Origin: Ulota crispa
Taxonomy: Eukaryota > Streptophyta > Bryopsida > Orthotrichales > Orthotrichaceae
Length of the DNA stretch: 64,000 bases
Direction: 5' to 3'
Assembly: GCA_963920765.1 (NCBI GenBank)
Contig: OY987247.1
Location: forward strand, 19,440,471-19,504,470
Made by a program: the position numbers and the translations under genes. Below, in pieces: positions 21,535 through 32,042 of the stretch (within the stretch, counting starts at the first letter, position 1; each line of letters begins with the position of its first letter). The notes below the pieces were generated by a model that worked only from the letters and a program-made list of their open reading frames with translations, was not told where the DNA came from and did no database searches.

Positions 21535-22230
21535 TTAACCCTTAAAGGACCACTGTCCCTTTAGGAAATAAGATATTTCAAAAGGACCATTGTCCCTTTG
21601 GGGGACAATTGAGATTTTGGGCATGTACCTATGGCTAAACTACTTTGTGTGATTTTATGAAACTTTGTGCGATTTTTTGAAACTATTATAAAAGATGGGG
21701 AATTCATAAATGTACTTGCGCATCTAGTTTTTTCTTCATTCCCACATTTATTAAAGAAGTTTTGCAAGAATTTATAAAACCTAGTTTTTTTAAAAATTGC
21801 TTTTCTAAAAATAAAACTTTGAAATTGATTCTTTAGATTAATATGCCTGCAGGTATGAGATTCCCAAACCTCCGTTCCTTTAAACCCTTGTAGAATTTGG
21901 TGCTTTGCTTATTTTTTGTTTCCAAGTTGTAGAAGACTACAAACATCTTGCTCAATTATAAAATACTTTTTTTTAACATTTGCTACTTTGTGGGGGCATG
22001 TACCTATGGCTAAACTACTTTGTGTGATTTTTTGAAAGTTTTATAGTACGCGCGCATTTAGTTTTTTCTAAATTTATGAAACCCAAAAACTTTTTTTAAA
22101 ATTGAATTTTTCAAAATAAAACTTTGAAATTGATTCTTTAGATTGATATGCGGGTAGGTATGGGATTCCCAAACCTCTGTTCCTTTAAACCCTTGTAAAA
22201 TTTGGTGCTTTGCTTTTTGTTGATCTTTGT
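21535..22230. repeat. Partial TTAA-element copies, partly duplicated
   Basis: TTAA at 21535-21538 is followed by CCCTTAAAGGACCACTGTCC, the same terminus as the full elements, then CATGTACCTATGGCTAAAC. A second, related stretch starts near 21990 (CATGTACCTATGGCTAAACT) and both run into a shared segment with TTTAGATT(A/G)ATATGC and TTCCTTTAAACCCTTGTA. This is a direct duplication of about 200 bp within a half-element. Confidence 0.55.
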
Positions 22231-22549
22231 GTATTTTTTTTCTTAATCTTTTATTTCCAAGTTGTAAGAGACTAAGATTCCTTGGTATTTGCCATTTGGA
22301 TCAAACAAACTCAAATTATTAAACTTTACATAAATCCTCCAATATTTCATGGCCTTATGAACTTTGTATATTTGTTTTTTAATCTTTTTATTTCCAAGTT
22401 GTAGAAGACTAAGATTCCTTGGTTTTTACCATTTGGAGTGTATATGCAAATTTCATGGCCTTCTGGACTTTTGCAAAAAATATAAAATTTGTTGTTTTTT
22501 TTTTTTTAAAGGTGCAGATTCCGAACTCTTTCTATTTAACAATCAATTT

Positions 22550-22715
22550 TGCTTCTTCCTAAAGAGATTATTTCTTTATAACAATTGATTCCACTTATAC
22601 TATTTTTAATAGGTAGCTACTCAAATCTTTCTATCAAATAATCAATTCCACTTCAAATCAAATGCTACTTTCTAAAAAGGTTCTTTCTATTTGACCATCA
22701 ATTCTACTTTTATTT
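22550..22715. repeat. Degenerate tandem repeat (GCTACTTTCTAAA...TTCTTTCTATTT)
   Basis: Units of roughly 70-80 bp containing TTCTTTCTAT, CAATCAATTCCACTTC and ATCAAATGCTAC. The same family forms a longer array at 24690-25030. Confidence 0.6.
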
Positions 22716-24130
22716 TTTTGAATTATGGATTATTTGATCTTAAACATTGGTTCCTTACATGTACTTTTTTAGTATTTGGATTTTACTTTTTTACTTTTTT
22801 GAACAAAATTTGTGATTATTTGATCTTCACTCCTAAAGGACCATTGTCCGTTTGGAGGACAAATGGGATTTTGGGCATGTACCTATTGCTAAACTACTTT
22901 CCGTGATTTTCTAAAACTTTTATTGAAAGTGAGGAATTCAAAGATCTACATGGAAATGTAATTTTTTCTTCATTTTGACAGTTATTGAAGAAGCTAAAAA
23001 TGAATTTATGGAAAACATGGGACTTTGGGCAGCCCAAAAACTTCTTCAAAAATTGCATTTTTTTCAAATAAAAATCTGAAATAGGTTCTTTAGACTTATA
23101 CAGACATGGGGAGCTTTGAATCATTCAATTTTGATGGATGAGATAAAAGTTATGAGAAGTTTTAGTTTGCGGGTAGTTGTATTTTCAAGAGAAACTACAC
23201 CTACCCGTAAACTAAAACTTCTCATAACTTTCATCTCATCTATCCGAATTGAATGATTCAAAGCTCTGCATGTCTATATAAGTTTGAAGAACCTATTTCA
23301 GATTTTTATTTGAAAAAAATGCAATTTTTGAAGAAGTTTTTGGGCTGCATGGAGTTCCTTGTTTTCTATAAATTCATTTTTAGCTTCTTCAATAAATTTT
23401 GGAATGAAGAAAAAATTACATTCCCACATAGATTTTTGAATTCCTCACCTTCAATAAAAGTTTCAAAAAATCACACAAAATAGTTTAGCCATTGGTACAT
23501 GCCCAAAATCCCATTTGTCCCCCAAAAGGGCCCTTGGTCCTTTGGAGGTTTAATATTGGTTCCTTGCATGTGCTTTTTTAGTTTTTAGATTTTTCTTTCT
23601 TACTCCTTTGAACAATTATTCGGTAATTTTATAATGATTGACATATTCTTTGTATTTGTATCTTTGAACAAACTTTTATCTTCCAATTTTTTAATTTTTT
23701 TTTCATAGATTTTGTCCATTTCTCTTTCAGATTTTTTTTTTTTTAAAATTATTGGTTATTTGATCCTGAATATTGGTTCATTAGATGTGCTTTTTAGTAT
23801 TTAGATTTTTCTTTTTTACTTTTTTGAAGAAATGTTTAGTAATTATAGATATAGATTTTACATATCCTTTGATTTTGTATCTTTGAAGTTTGAACAAATT
23901 TTTAGATTTTGTATCTTTAAAGAATTTTTTTATCTTCCAATTCTCTTTTTCTTAGACTTTGTCCATTTCTCTTTCAGATTTTTTTTTTTTTAAATTATTG
24001 ATTGTTTGATCTTAAATATTGTTTCCTTTTTTGATTTTTACTTTAAAAAAAAAAAATTGAACAAATGTTCAGCAATTATATAATATTTGAAATATCCTTT
24101 TCATTTTGTATCTTTGTTTTAATTTTTTTT
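22716..24130. repeat. Tandem array of about 220-240 bp units
   Basis: Each unit has TTTGATC(TTAA or CTGA), ATATTGGTTC, a T-rich stretch with TTTAGATTTTTC, then TTTGTATCTTTG and CCATTTCTCTTTCAG. Unit starts are visible near 22730, 23553, 23760 and 24005. One junction is split by the palindromic element 22830-23549, so about four units remain. Confidence 0.65.
22830..23549. mobile_element. 720-bp palindromic TTAA-type element inside the tandem array
   Basis: Begins CTCCTAAAGGACCATTGTCC and ends GGCCCTTGGTCCTTTGGAGG plus one T, with arms of about 350 bp meeting near 23190 (GTAGTTGTATTT/GAAACTACACC region). The right flank is TTAA (23550-23553) and the left flank TTCA (22826-22829), a one-base change. 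Neighbouring tandem units show the uninterrupted sequence GATCTTAAACATTGG or GATCTTAAATATTG, which locates the insertion at a TTAA. It is 80-90 percent alike to 7182-7890. Confidence 0.8.
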
Positions 24131-24689
24131 CAGTTAAGTATTAGTGTCTTTATTAAATTTTTGATTTGTTTTTCAGATTTTATTGGTTTCTTATGTTTGC
24201 TTTTTTAGTTTTTGAAATTTAGTTTTTTTACATTTTAGTTCACAAATTTTCAGGGGATTTTTCAATTTTTCATTAAAAAAAATTGTTTTTCTTATCTAAA
24301 ATTTAGTGTTCATTGGTTATTATACATAAGAAATCTTATATATCATAACATTGAAATTTTAAATACTCACATTTAAAAAGAATCTTCCATGCTCTAACCT
24401 TTAAATAATTTAGAATCAAAAATAATCTTCCTCCATTCTCCAACATTCCAAAATCTTCCTTACATGAGATCCTACATAAAACATAATGCACATTGTAGGA
24501 ATCAAAAAATTTAGTATTCAGTAATTAAAATAAGAGATTTTACATAAAAAGTAACCCAAACTTTTAGAATCACGTATACTTATAATATTTAATGTATTTT
24601 AGGTTTAAATTTTATTATCTACCTTAAATAGAACTATAGGAGTTTGCAACTTAGTCTTCATCTATTTTTAGATCTTTGTGTATTTCTTT
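24131..24689. other. AT-rich interval, no feature
   Basis: Very A/T-rich with no recognised gene or structured repeat. Confidence 0.3.
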
Positions 24690-25030
24690 TCTTCTTTTTT
24701 AATAGGTAGACAATCAAATGCTATTTTTTAAAAAGATTCTTTCTATATAGCAATCAATTCTACTTCTATATTTTTTTAAAGATAGACAATCATATGAAAT
24801 GCTACTTTCTAAAGAGGTTCTTTATATCTAAAATCAATTCCACTTCAAATCAAATGCTACTTTCTAAAGAGATTCTTTCTACATAACAATCAAATCCACT
24901 TCTATTTTTTTCTTAAAGTAGACAATCAAATCAAATTCTACTTTCTAAAGAGGTTCTTTCTATTTAACAAGCAAATTCCACTTCTAATTTTTTTTAATAG
25001 GTAGATAATCAAATGCTACTTTCTAATTGC
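24690..25030. repeat. Longer array of the CTACTTTCTAAAGAGGTTC tandem repeat
   Basis: Four to five units of about 70-80 bp with TCAAATGCTACTTTCTAAAG, TTCTTTCTA and CAATCAA(T/A)TCCACTTC. Related to 22550-22715. Confidence 0.65.
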
Positions 25031-26048
25031 AATATAGTTTTTAGAAAAAGTTTACAATGTAGTTTTAGAATTGAGTATTTTAGGTTAAAGAAGATGGTTA
25101 ACATTCAAAAACTAATTTTTGATATCCAACTCACTTATAGTTATTTTAATTTTAAAATTTATTTGACCACTCATTTATAGTTATTTTAGGAATAGTTGAA
25201 TTTAAATATAAACTTTCTAATTATTTGAACATATTTAGCATAGTAGAGGTAAATGTGGTGTGTCCATTTTTTTGAACATTTAATTTGAAATTCTAGGAGA
25301 AAATTAATTTTTGCATAGCAAAGGTAAATGCAATGTTTCCATTTAGCATTGGTAACCCCATTTAGCATTTTTGTAGAAATTCAATTTGAAATTTTTAGTA
25401 GAAATTTTGTTTAAAAAAGTTTTGGTATTAAATAAATCTAAATAGCTAAATTTAAATAATTCTAATATAAGTTTTCTAATAAATTGAGCAAATTATGATG
25501 ATCATTTGAATTTAAGTTAGTAAAAAGATATATTTGTCATTCATAAAAAGAGCACAAAGAAGTTCATTTTTTAATGAATAAATTAGAAATATCCAATGAG
25601 GCACTTTTAAATTTAAACTTAAAAAAGATAGGAATAGAATAATGCAACTTACTCCTTCAAGAATATTGAATCTCAATTTGAAAATCAAAATTAATAAAAT
25701 CTCCAAAGTGGTTCAATCCATTTCTTAAATTCAAATCAATTTGCCTCTTCATCTCTCCCTCCCCATCCCTTTGTAATTGTATTTCAAATCAAATTGAAAA
25801 AAGATCCAATGGATATTCACAAAGGCCAATGTGGTCATATCCATTCCATAAATTCAAATCAATTTGCCTCTTCATCTCCCTCCCCACCCTTTGTAACCCC
25901 TTGGTAGTTGGAAAAAATATCCAATGGGTTTTACCAAAAGATGTCCCATCACACCCAACACCCATGCCATTGTCCTTTCACCTTGTCCCTTGGCCCTTGG
26001 CCAATCATTAATTATCAAATTGATGGACACACAAACACACACACAAAA
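25031..26048. repeat. Y-block-related sequence with a short internal duplication
   Basis: From about 25200 the sequence follows the Y block (AGGTAAATG, CCCCATTTAGCATT, CTTCATCTCTCCCTCC, CCATTGTCCTTTCACC). A stretch around 25690-25800 is repeated at 25805-25900 (AATGTGGT...CAAATCAATTTGCCTCTTC), a tandem duplication of about 110 bp. It ends where the Helitron-like block at 26049 starts. Confidence 0.5.
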
Positions 26049-26478
26049 TCTAACATTATAGAAAAAATGGCCATAAAACTTGTAATTTGACCGGCCAACC
26101 TCAACACTAACAAACAAACAAAAAGTTTGGTCTATTGTGACTGGTGTTTTACCTAATATTTGGAAGGTGAAAGGACATTCTCAACAAACCTTATTAAATA
26201 ACTCTTACTTTATATTTTAAATTGAACACAAAGGGATAGGAAGGGAGACAAAAAGAAAATTGAAATGAACCCCTATGAATACTTTTTAAATTAAAATCTC
26301 AAATTTAAAACTAAAAGAGGTATAGATCGACATGAAATGACATGTTTCATTAATGAGCCCCATTGGATAATTTTTGATTAGAAGAGGTATAGATTGACAT
26401 GAAAAAACATATACGTTGAGTCTCCACTTAAAATCTCACCACTATTCATTTACCATGGTAAATGGGTTTACCAACTAG
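26049..26478 (+). mobile_element. 430-bp non-autonomous Helitron (copy C)
   Basis: It starts TCTAACATTATAG after an A and ends GGTAAATGGGTTTACCAACTAG before a T (quoted in part: GGTTTACCAACTAG). Helitrons insert between A and T, start with TC and end in CTRR after a short hairpin, and all of these are met. The hairpin GGTAAA/TTTACC is immediately before the end, closer than the usual 10-12 bp. There is no coding capacity. Copies A and B in opposite orientation confirm that this is a defined repeat. Confidence 0.65.
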
Positions 26479-26523
26479 TACACTAAGAAAAGTGGGCATT
26501 CTTTTATATAGATAGACGAGTCT

Positions 26524-27882
26524 TGTAAACCCGTTTACCCAGGTAAATGAATAGTGGTGAGATTTTAAGTGGGGACTCAACGTATATATCTTTTCATATC
26601 AATCTATACTTCTTCTAATCAAAAATTATCCAATGGGGTTCATTAATTATATATGTCTTTTCATGTCAATCTATACCTCTTCCAGTTTTAAGTTTCAAAT
26701 TTAAATTTACAAAATATTCATAGGGGTTCATTTCAATTGCCTTTTTGTCCTACCCCTTTATGTTCAATTTAAAATAAAAAGTAAGAGCTATTTCATAAAG
26801 TTCATTGAGAATGTCCTTTCACCTTCCAAACATTAGGTAAAACACCAATCACAATAGATCAAAATTTTTTTCTTTGTTTGTTAATCCCTAAGGGACCAAG
26901 CCATTTTTCTATGAAAAACATAGAAAACTGCCACTTTTGGGAAGCAAGTACAATGGTAAGAAAAAAAGGTTTTTACAAGAATTCAACCATAAGATCTTAT
27001 AGTAGACTACAAGAGGTACATGTGGTAAAAAATCAGCTCAATCTACACAAAAATGAGTGAGATATTTACATTTGAATTGCAAAAATAAAGTTTTTTTTGC
27101 TACTTCCTGGAAATTTCAAAAGGCTTTCACCACTCTTAGATCAAAAAAATTACTCTACACAAAGTTGAGGTTTATTTTTCTCATGTAGGAAACCAAGTTA
27201 GGTATGTGTCAAAGAATTTTCAAATCAATTGGAACTATACAACACATGGGAAAAAATAGTAAGTAAAAAGAAGTAGAGAATGAGTCAAAACACTAAATTG
27301 TTGAGAATTTATTTATTAAAATGAAAAATGCAAATCCTAACGGCTATAATGTTGTGATAAACAATCTGCATCCTTTGGTTTTGTTTTTTTTTCCAAAATA
27401 ATGAAAAGTAAGTAAAATAAAGGACTTTGGAAAAGTGAAAGTTTATTTTAGAGTCAAGAATCTAAAACTACCCGCAAATAAAAACTCCTCATAACTTTCA
27501 TCTCATCTATCAAAATTGAATGATTTAAAGCTCCACACATCTATATAAGTCTAAAGAACCTATTTCAGATTTATATTTGAAAAAAATGGAATTTTTAAAG
27601 AAGTTTTTGGTTGCCCAAGCAGCAGTATTTTCTAGATTTTCATGCATAACTTCTTCAATAAATGTCAGAATGAAGAAAAAATTACATTCCCACGTACATC
27701 TATGAACTCCTCACCTTCAATAAAAGTTTGAAAAAATCACACAAAGTAGTTTAGCTGTAGGTACATGTCCAAAATCACAAATGTTACCCAAATTGACAAT
27801 GGTCCTTTAGGGGTTATTGTTGAGGTTGGCCGGTCAAATTACCCAATGAACAAGTTGTGGCCATTTTTTTTATAATGCTAGA
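26524..27882 (-). mobile_element. Helitron-like block (copy B), interrupted by a TTAA element
   Basis: Homologous to copy A. On the minus strand it starts TCTAGCATTATAAAAAA at 27882 and ends in the GTAAACCCGTTTAC hairpin near 26526. A 929-bp insertion at 26885-27813 splits it. Without the insertion it would be about 430 bp, as copies A and C are. Confidence 0.6.
26885..27813. mobile_element. 929-bp TTAA-type element nested in a Helitron block
   Basis: The flanks are TTAA (26881-26884) and TTAT (27814-27817). Copy A of the host repeat reads TTTGTTTGTTAATGTTGAGG without interruption, so the target was TTAA and one copy has since mutated. Ends are TCCCTAAGGGACCA and TGGTCCTTTAGGGG, an inverted repeat of about 14 bp. 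The right 350 bp is the same sequence as one arm of the palindromic copies; the left 550 bp is different, unique sequence. This looks like a non-palindromic relative, possibly closer to the parental layout. No transposase coding sequence was recognised. Confidence 0.75.
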
Positions 27883-28626
27883 TGAGTCTTGATTCCTTTT
27901 TGCTACTGCAAAATGGTCTCAAGACTTGTCTATCATGGTGGTGTGGAATTCAAGTTGGGGGATTTTGAAAAAAAAAGGAAAAAATCTTACTAAAGAAGGA
28001 GGTAGACCCATTTAGCATAGCAGAGGGAAATGTGATGTTTCCATTTAGCATAAGTACATGAGTTTGCAACCCCATTTAGCATTCATTTGGAGAAATTCAA
28101 CTTGAAATTTTTAGTAGAAATTTTTATTTGAAAAAAAAGATTGGTATTAAATCAATTTAAATAACGGAAGTTAAATAATTCTAATATACATTTTCTAATG
28201 ATTTTAGCAAATTACAATGTTTGTTCAAAGTTAATTTAGTAAAAAGAAATAGCTGCCATTCATAAAAGAGTACAAAGAAATTTCATATTTTCTAAAATTA
28301 TATTAAAAAATGTCCAATGGGGCACAATTAAATTTAGACAATTACAAACATGCCCTTTCATTTACCTCCTTATTGTTTCAATTTCAATTTTAAATCTATT
28401 ATTTGTCTCTTCATCTTTCCCTCCCTACCTCTTTGTAGTCGAATTTCAATTCCAAATTGGAAAAAGGTCCAATGGGTTTCCACAGTGCCCTTCCACACCT
28501 AACACCCTTGTCATTGTCCTTTCACTTTGCCCCTTGGCCCTTGGCCAAGCACTAATTATCAAACCGACAAGCACACAAACAAACACAAAATACACTATGG
28601 AGAGTGGGCTTTCTTTTACAAGGATA
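27883..28626. repeat. Y block, copy B
   Basis: Same order as 15654-16475: GAGTCTTGATTCC hairpin, CATTTAGCATAGCAGAGG, CCCCATTTAGCATT, TTTCAATTCCAAATTGG, CCATTTCCACA-like and CATTGTCCTTTCACTTTGCC, ending near the GATAGATATCTAT text. Confidence 0.55.
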
Positions 28627-28734
28627 GATATCTATAAAAGAATCCCATGGATTCATTTTGGATGAAAAATAAAGAGTTTGAGTGCCATTATGAGTTGCAT
28701 TCCATGCATGTTATAAATGGAATAAAATAAAATT

Positions 28735-28862
28735 TGGGGGCGTGGATATAGAAGGCATGGGGATAGAGGGAGTGGAGATAGGGGGAGTGGGGATAGGAAG
28801 CATGGGGATAGAGGGGCATATGGATAGGGGGCACGGGAATCAACCTGTTGGTACAACGGGTG
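28735..28862. repeat. G/A-rich minisatellite next to an assembly gap
   Basis: Repeats of about 15 bp (GGGGATAGAGGG with AGTG, GCAT or CATAT spacers) run up to the Ns. The predicted Gly/Ile/Met-rich reading frame here is a repeat by-product. Confidence 0.75.
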
Positions 28863-29062
28863 NNNNNNNNNNNNNNNNNNNNNNNNNNNNNNNNNNNNNN
28901 NNNNNNNNNNNNNNNNNNNNNNNNNNNNNNNNNNNNNNNNNNNNNNNNNNNNNNNNNNNNNNNNNNNNNNNNNNNNNNNNNNNNNNNNNNNNNNNNNNNN
29001 NNNNNNNNNNNNNNNNNNNNNNNNNNNNNNNNNNNNNNNNNNNNNNNNNNNNNNNNNNNNNN
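28863..29062. other. Assembly gap (200 Ns)
   Basis: Exactly 200 N characters, a round size that suggests an estimated or placeholder gap. The minisatellite on its left edge is a likely cause. Confidence 0.98.
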
Positions 29063-29299
29063 CAGGATTTCTACTTTATCATTTATTTTTTATACAGCTA
29101 AAAAAACATGTGACCTATGAAGTGTAAAATTTGAAAATTTTAGCTTTTTAGAAGTGGTTTTAGCCACTTGAGCCAAAATTGATATTATATTTGGAATCAC
29201 TGGAGAGTACCTATGATTCTCTAGAGATTGGTTTTGTTTTTTTTTTTTTCATTTTTACGTTTATTTAGTGTGTACTTTTAATGCCATATTGAAGGAATA

Positions 29300-29740
29300 G
29301 ATGCACAATACAGAAATAACTTTTTTGTGTGTGGGCAACTGGGCATAAGCAAAGGGCGGCTATATATGGGACTATTTGGAAGAGGGCCTATGTACAAGTG
29401 CACAAATAGTGGGTATATTTTTTACAATGTGGATTACAATACGTGTACAAGGAAGTATAGAGGTAGAATGGCCATCCATGAGGACATGAGGACTAGTTAT
29501 CAAAAGATATTATGAGGATATTGAGTTATAAATCCTAGTACAAGAACATCGAGGTAAAAATCTAGGTCCAACTTGCAATTACAAGATGGACAACATGAGG
29601 GGGCTAAGTACATAACTTAAGGCTTGCATTTTTGTTGATAGTCTTTTTGAATAAAAAAGTCGAAGGTGCTTTTCCACGTTTAGCCATACCTGGAATGTTT
29701 GCCTGGTTTGTAACTCACTTTCCAATGTGGTATCATAGCT
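29300..29740 (+). mobile_element. Probable LTR-retrotransposon end with primer-binding-site-like motif (fossil)
   Basis: TGGTATCATAGC at 29728-29739 differs by one base from the initiator-tRNA primer-binding site TGGTATCAGAGC used by many plant Copia elements. The 400 bp before it have LTR-like features, including TATATATGG near 29361 and AATAAAAAAG near 29651. No partner LTR or coding domain was recognised in the following 1.5 kb, so only a broken remnant is present. The left boundary is approximate. Confidence 0.35.
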
Positions 29741-30078
29741 TTTATTGAAATAAATTAAAAAATATCCTTTTCTTAAGTGTTATTATTATTATTATTTTTC
29801 TATTATGTGCTAGTTAAATGGACCTCTTTCTAACCTTCTCAAACATTACACTAAAATTGCTAACTTGACCCACTTAGAACGCAAATGCCCACTCACAAGT
29901 GTCCACCAATCCAAGATTATATGAGGTAATTTCATTAAAAGAACTACTAAAGGACGGTGAGAAAGTTGAACTCATATGTGGTGACAAGCATTTGGTCTTT
30001 GTTAGACTTGAATAAAGATGCATAATTGTAATCATAAAACTACTACAAATGGATACGATCTTTAAGAGTTGATTTATT
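29741..30078. other. No recognisable feature
   Basis: AT-rich sequence with an ATT microsatellite-like stretch near 29780. No coding similarity recognised. Confidence 0.3.
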
Positions 30079-30983
30079 AAGGGAAAATTTGATGAGTATC
30101 TTTAAAATTTGCAATATTTTTACAAATGTCTTTGGTATTTCTGAAATTGCAGGACAACGTTATTTGGTGTGCATAAAATGGTGAGCTGTGAGCGGAGATT
30201 CAAGATTCTTTGAGTAGGAATGGAGTTTCAACTCAAAATCAATGGAATAATTAAAAACACAACAATTTTTTCAAGAGATAGTAGTTTAAAATGCACAATA
30301 ATAGTGTCTTATATACACATTTATAGGTAAATTTTATTATTTTGACAAAAAATCCTTGCTCATGGCTCAAAGCTCATGGATCCCCGCTCATGAAATAGCA
30401 TTCCCCTGAAATTGCACCAATACTCTTGACGTGCTTTATTAATTGCAAAAACACCCTTCTCCATAGTTATCAAAGGTGAATGTCACTTTTGGGCAAGGCC
30501 AATCACACAACATAAGGTAGGAACACCCATTCTTGTGACAGTCCACTTAACCATCACCTTTGAAATCTTAAAAAATTTGTGGAAGTAAATAGATGTAATG
30601 ACAAGAATGTACAACGTGTGAACATGAAACCCTAGTGTTTGTTATGGGTGCAATGATAGTTTGCTCTCTAAAAACTCACAACTTATATATTCTCACAATA
30701 TCCAAATAATACATTCAAAAGTGCAAACTTATTATTATTTTGTTGCTAATAGGATCTTATAATTTGCTAAATGTTTATTAATAATCATCATGTTCAAAAA
30801 CCTTAAACTCATGCTTATGGGTGTTCCCACCTTAGATCCTACCCAAAAGTGGATGATATGTAATTTTGATAACTGTGAAGAAATGTATTTATGCAATTAT
30901 GAAAGTATGTCAAGAATATTTGTGCAATTTTTGAAAACACAAATCTAGCAATTCTCAAGGATATCTAACAAAACTCCCCTTTT
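30079..30983. mobile_element. Fold-back element with inverted arms
   Basis: The left arm (AAGGGAAAATTTGATGAGTATC, partly GCACCAATACTCTTGACG, then CACTTTTGGGCAAGG and GGAACACCCAT) is matched in reverse complement on the right by ATGGGTGTTCCCACC, CTACCCAAAAGTGGATG, GTCAAGAATATTTGTGC and ATATCTAACAAAACTCCCC. Arms are about 210 bp after removing the insertion at 30152-30405 from the left one. No coding sequence and no clear target duplication. The arms are diverged, so it is old. Confidence 0.6.
30152..30405. mobile_element. 254-bp insertion with 11-bp target duplication
   Basis: CTGAAATTGCA occurs exactly at 30141-30151 and 30406-30416. The right arm of the surrounding fold-back lacks this segment, so it is an insertion. 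A duplication of 9-11 bp is characteristic of Mutator-like elements. The ends (GGACAACGTTATTT and the complement of AAATAGCATTCCC) share weak inverted similarity, with TGAGC repeated inside both ends. Confidence 0.65.
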
Positions 30984-32040
30984 TCATTACATAACATTTA
31001 GTAGCTTGAAGAGAGGATGCCTTTCCTTGTCTTTAGGTATCATCCACAAACTTCATCTTGACACACACACAAAAAAAAGTTTTGTTTTTTTTTGTTTTTT
31101 TTAAAATTTTTTTTGACATGGCTGGCCCTCACATCGATGTATGTGCACTAAATTGAGCCTCTCTTTCATAAACTCTCTGACAAATTTAGCCAAGTGTCCC
31201 CATAGCTAAAGATGGGTGTGGAATATTCCACACCATTTCATTTGGAGGGAGGGCAGCGCCTGGTAGCGCTATTGAATGTTATGTTAACTACACCAAATAG
31301 TGCATTTAGGTTGCCTTAACGATTAGGTTGCCTTACCTTGGCAAAGTTACCTCATGACTCATCTTGGACCACTTGAAGACACATGCAACTCTCTCTATGC
31401 TATAGTATTTCTTGGTTTAGTTGACTAAAGTCCCAACTTCCTTATTTCCTAACTGGCTACTTGTTGCACCCAATCTATGCTTGCTTCCTCCGTTGTCTAT
31501 CACAATAACTAATGACAAAAATTATTGTGATCTTGGTAACTATTTAAATAGTGTGAAATGTTGAGAAATTAGTGTGGGGCAACCTCAATGCACTATTTGG
31601 TGAACACCATATGATCATATAAAATAAGTGCTACACTCTTCTCAAGGCCTACATCCAAGAGACTAGGAGAGAAAGAAAACACGAGTGAGCAAACCTGGCT
31701 CTTTCCAAAGAGACGAGTGTTACGGAAGGGCGGTGATGTGGTGAAATCATTGGTGGTCCGGCCTCAGTTCCGAGGGTCAATGATTCTCCTTTCCACATGC
31801 CCCTGATCATGAACCCCAGCATGCCAGCAGGCACGCTCATGCTCCATTGCTGATGCACTCAATAAAATGCGAGTTACGGATTCCGTGTAGTTTGTTTATG
31901 ATTCTGTAAAGAAACACAGAAAAAATCTTGGTCTGTTGCTTGCATGGAATAATGGGAACCAAAGATGGAGAGATCAAGCTAAGTAAGTTACTACTCCACG
32001 GGTAAGTTAACAAGTGAGAGCACTGTAGTAGTGAAGAAGA
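30984..32040. other. No recognisable gene; upstream of the MCA gene
   Basis: Mixed-composition sequence with a poly-T/A stretch at 31070-31115. GC content rises from about 31640. No gene was recognised. It may hold distal promoter sequence for the MCA gene. Confidence 0.3.
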
Positions 32041-32042
32041 AT

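Noticed and set aside
28742-29120. Frames that run through the Ns
   Set aside because: They are artefacts of translating a minisatellite and an assembly gap.
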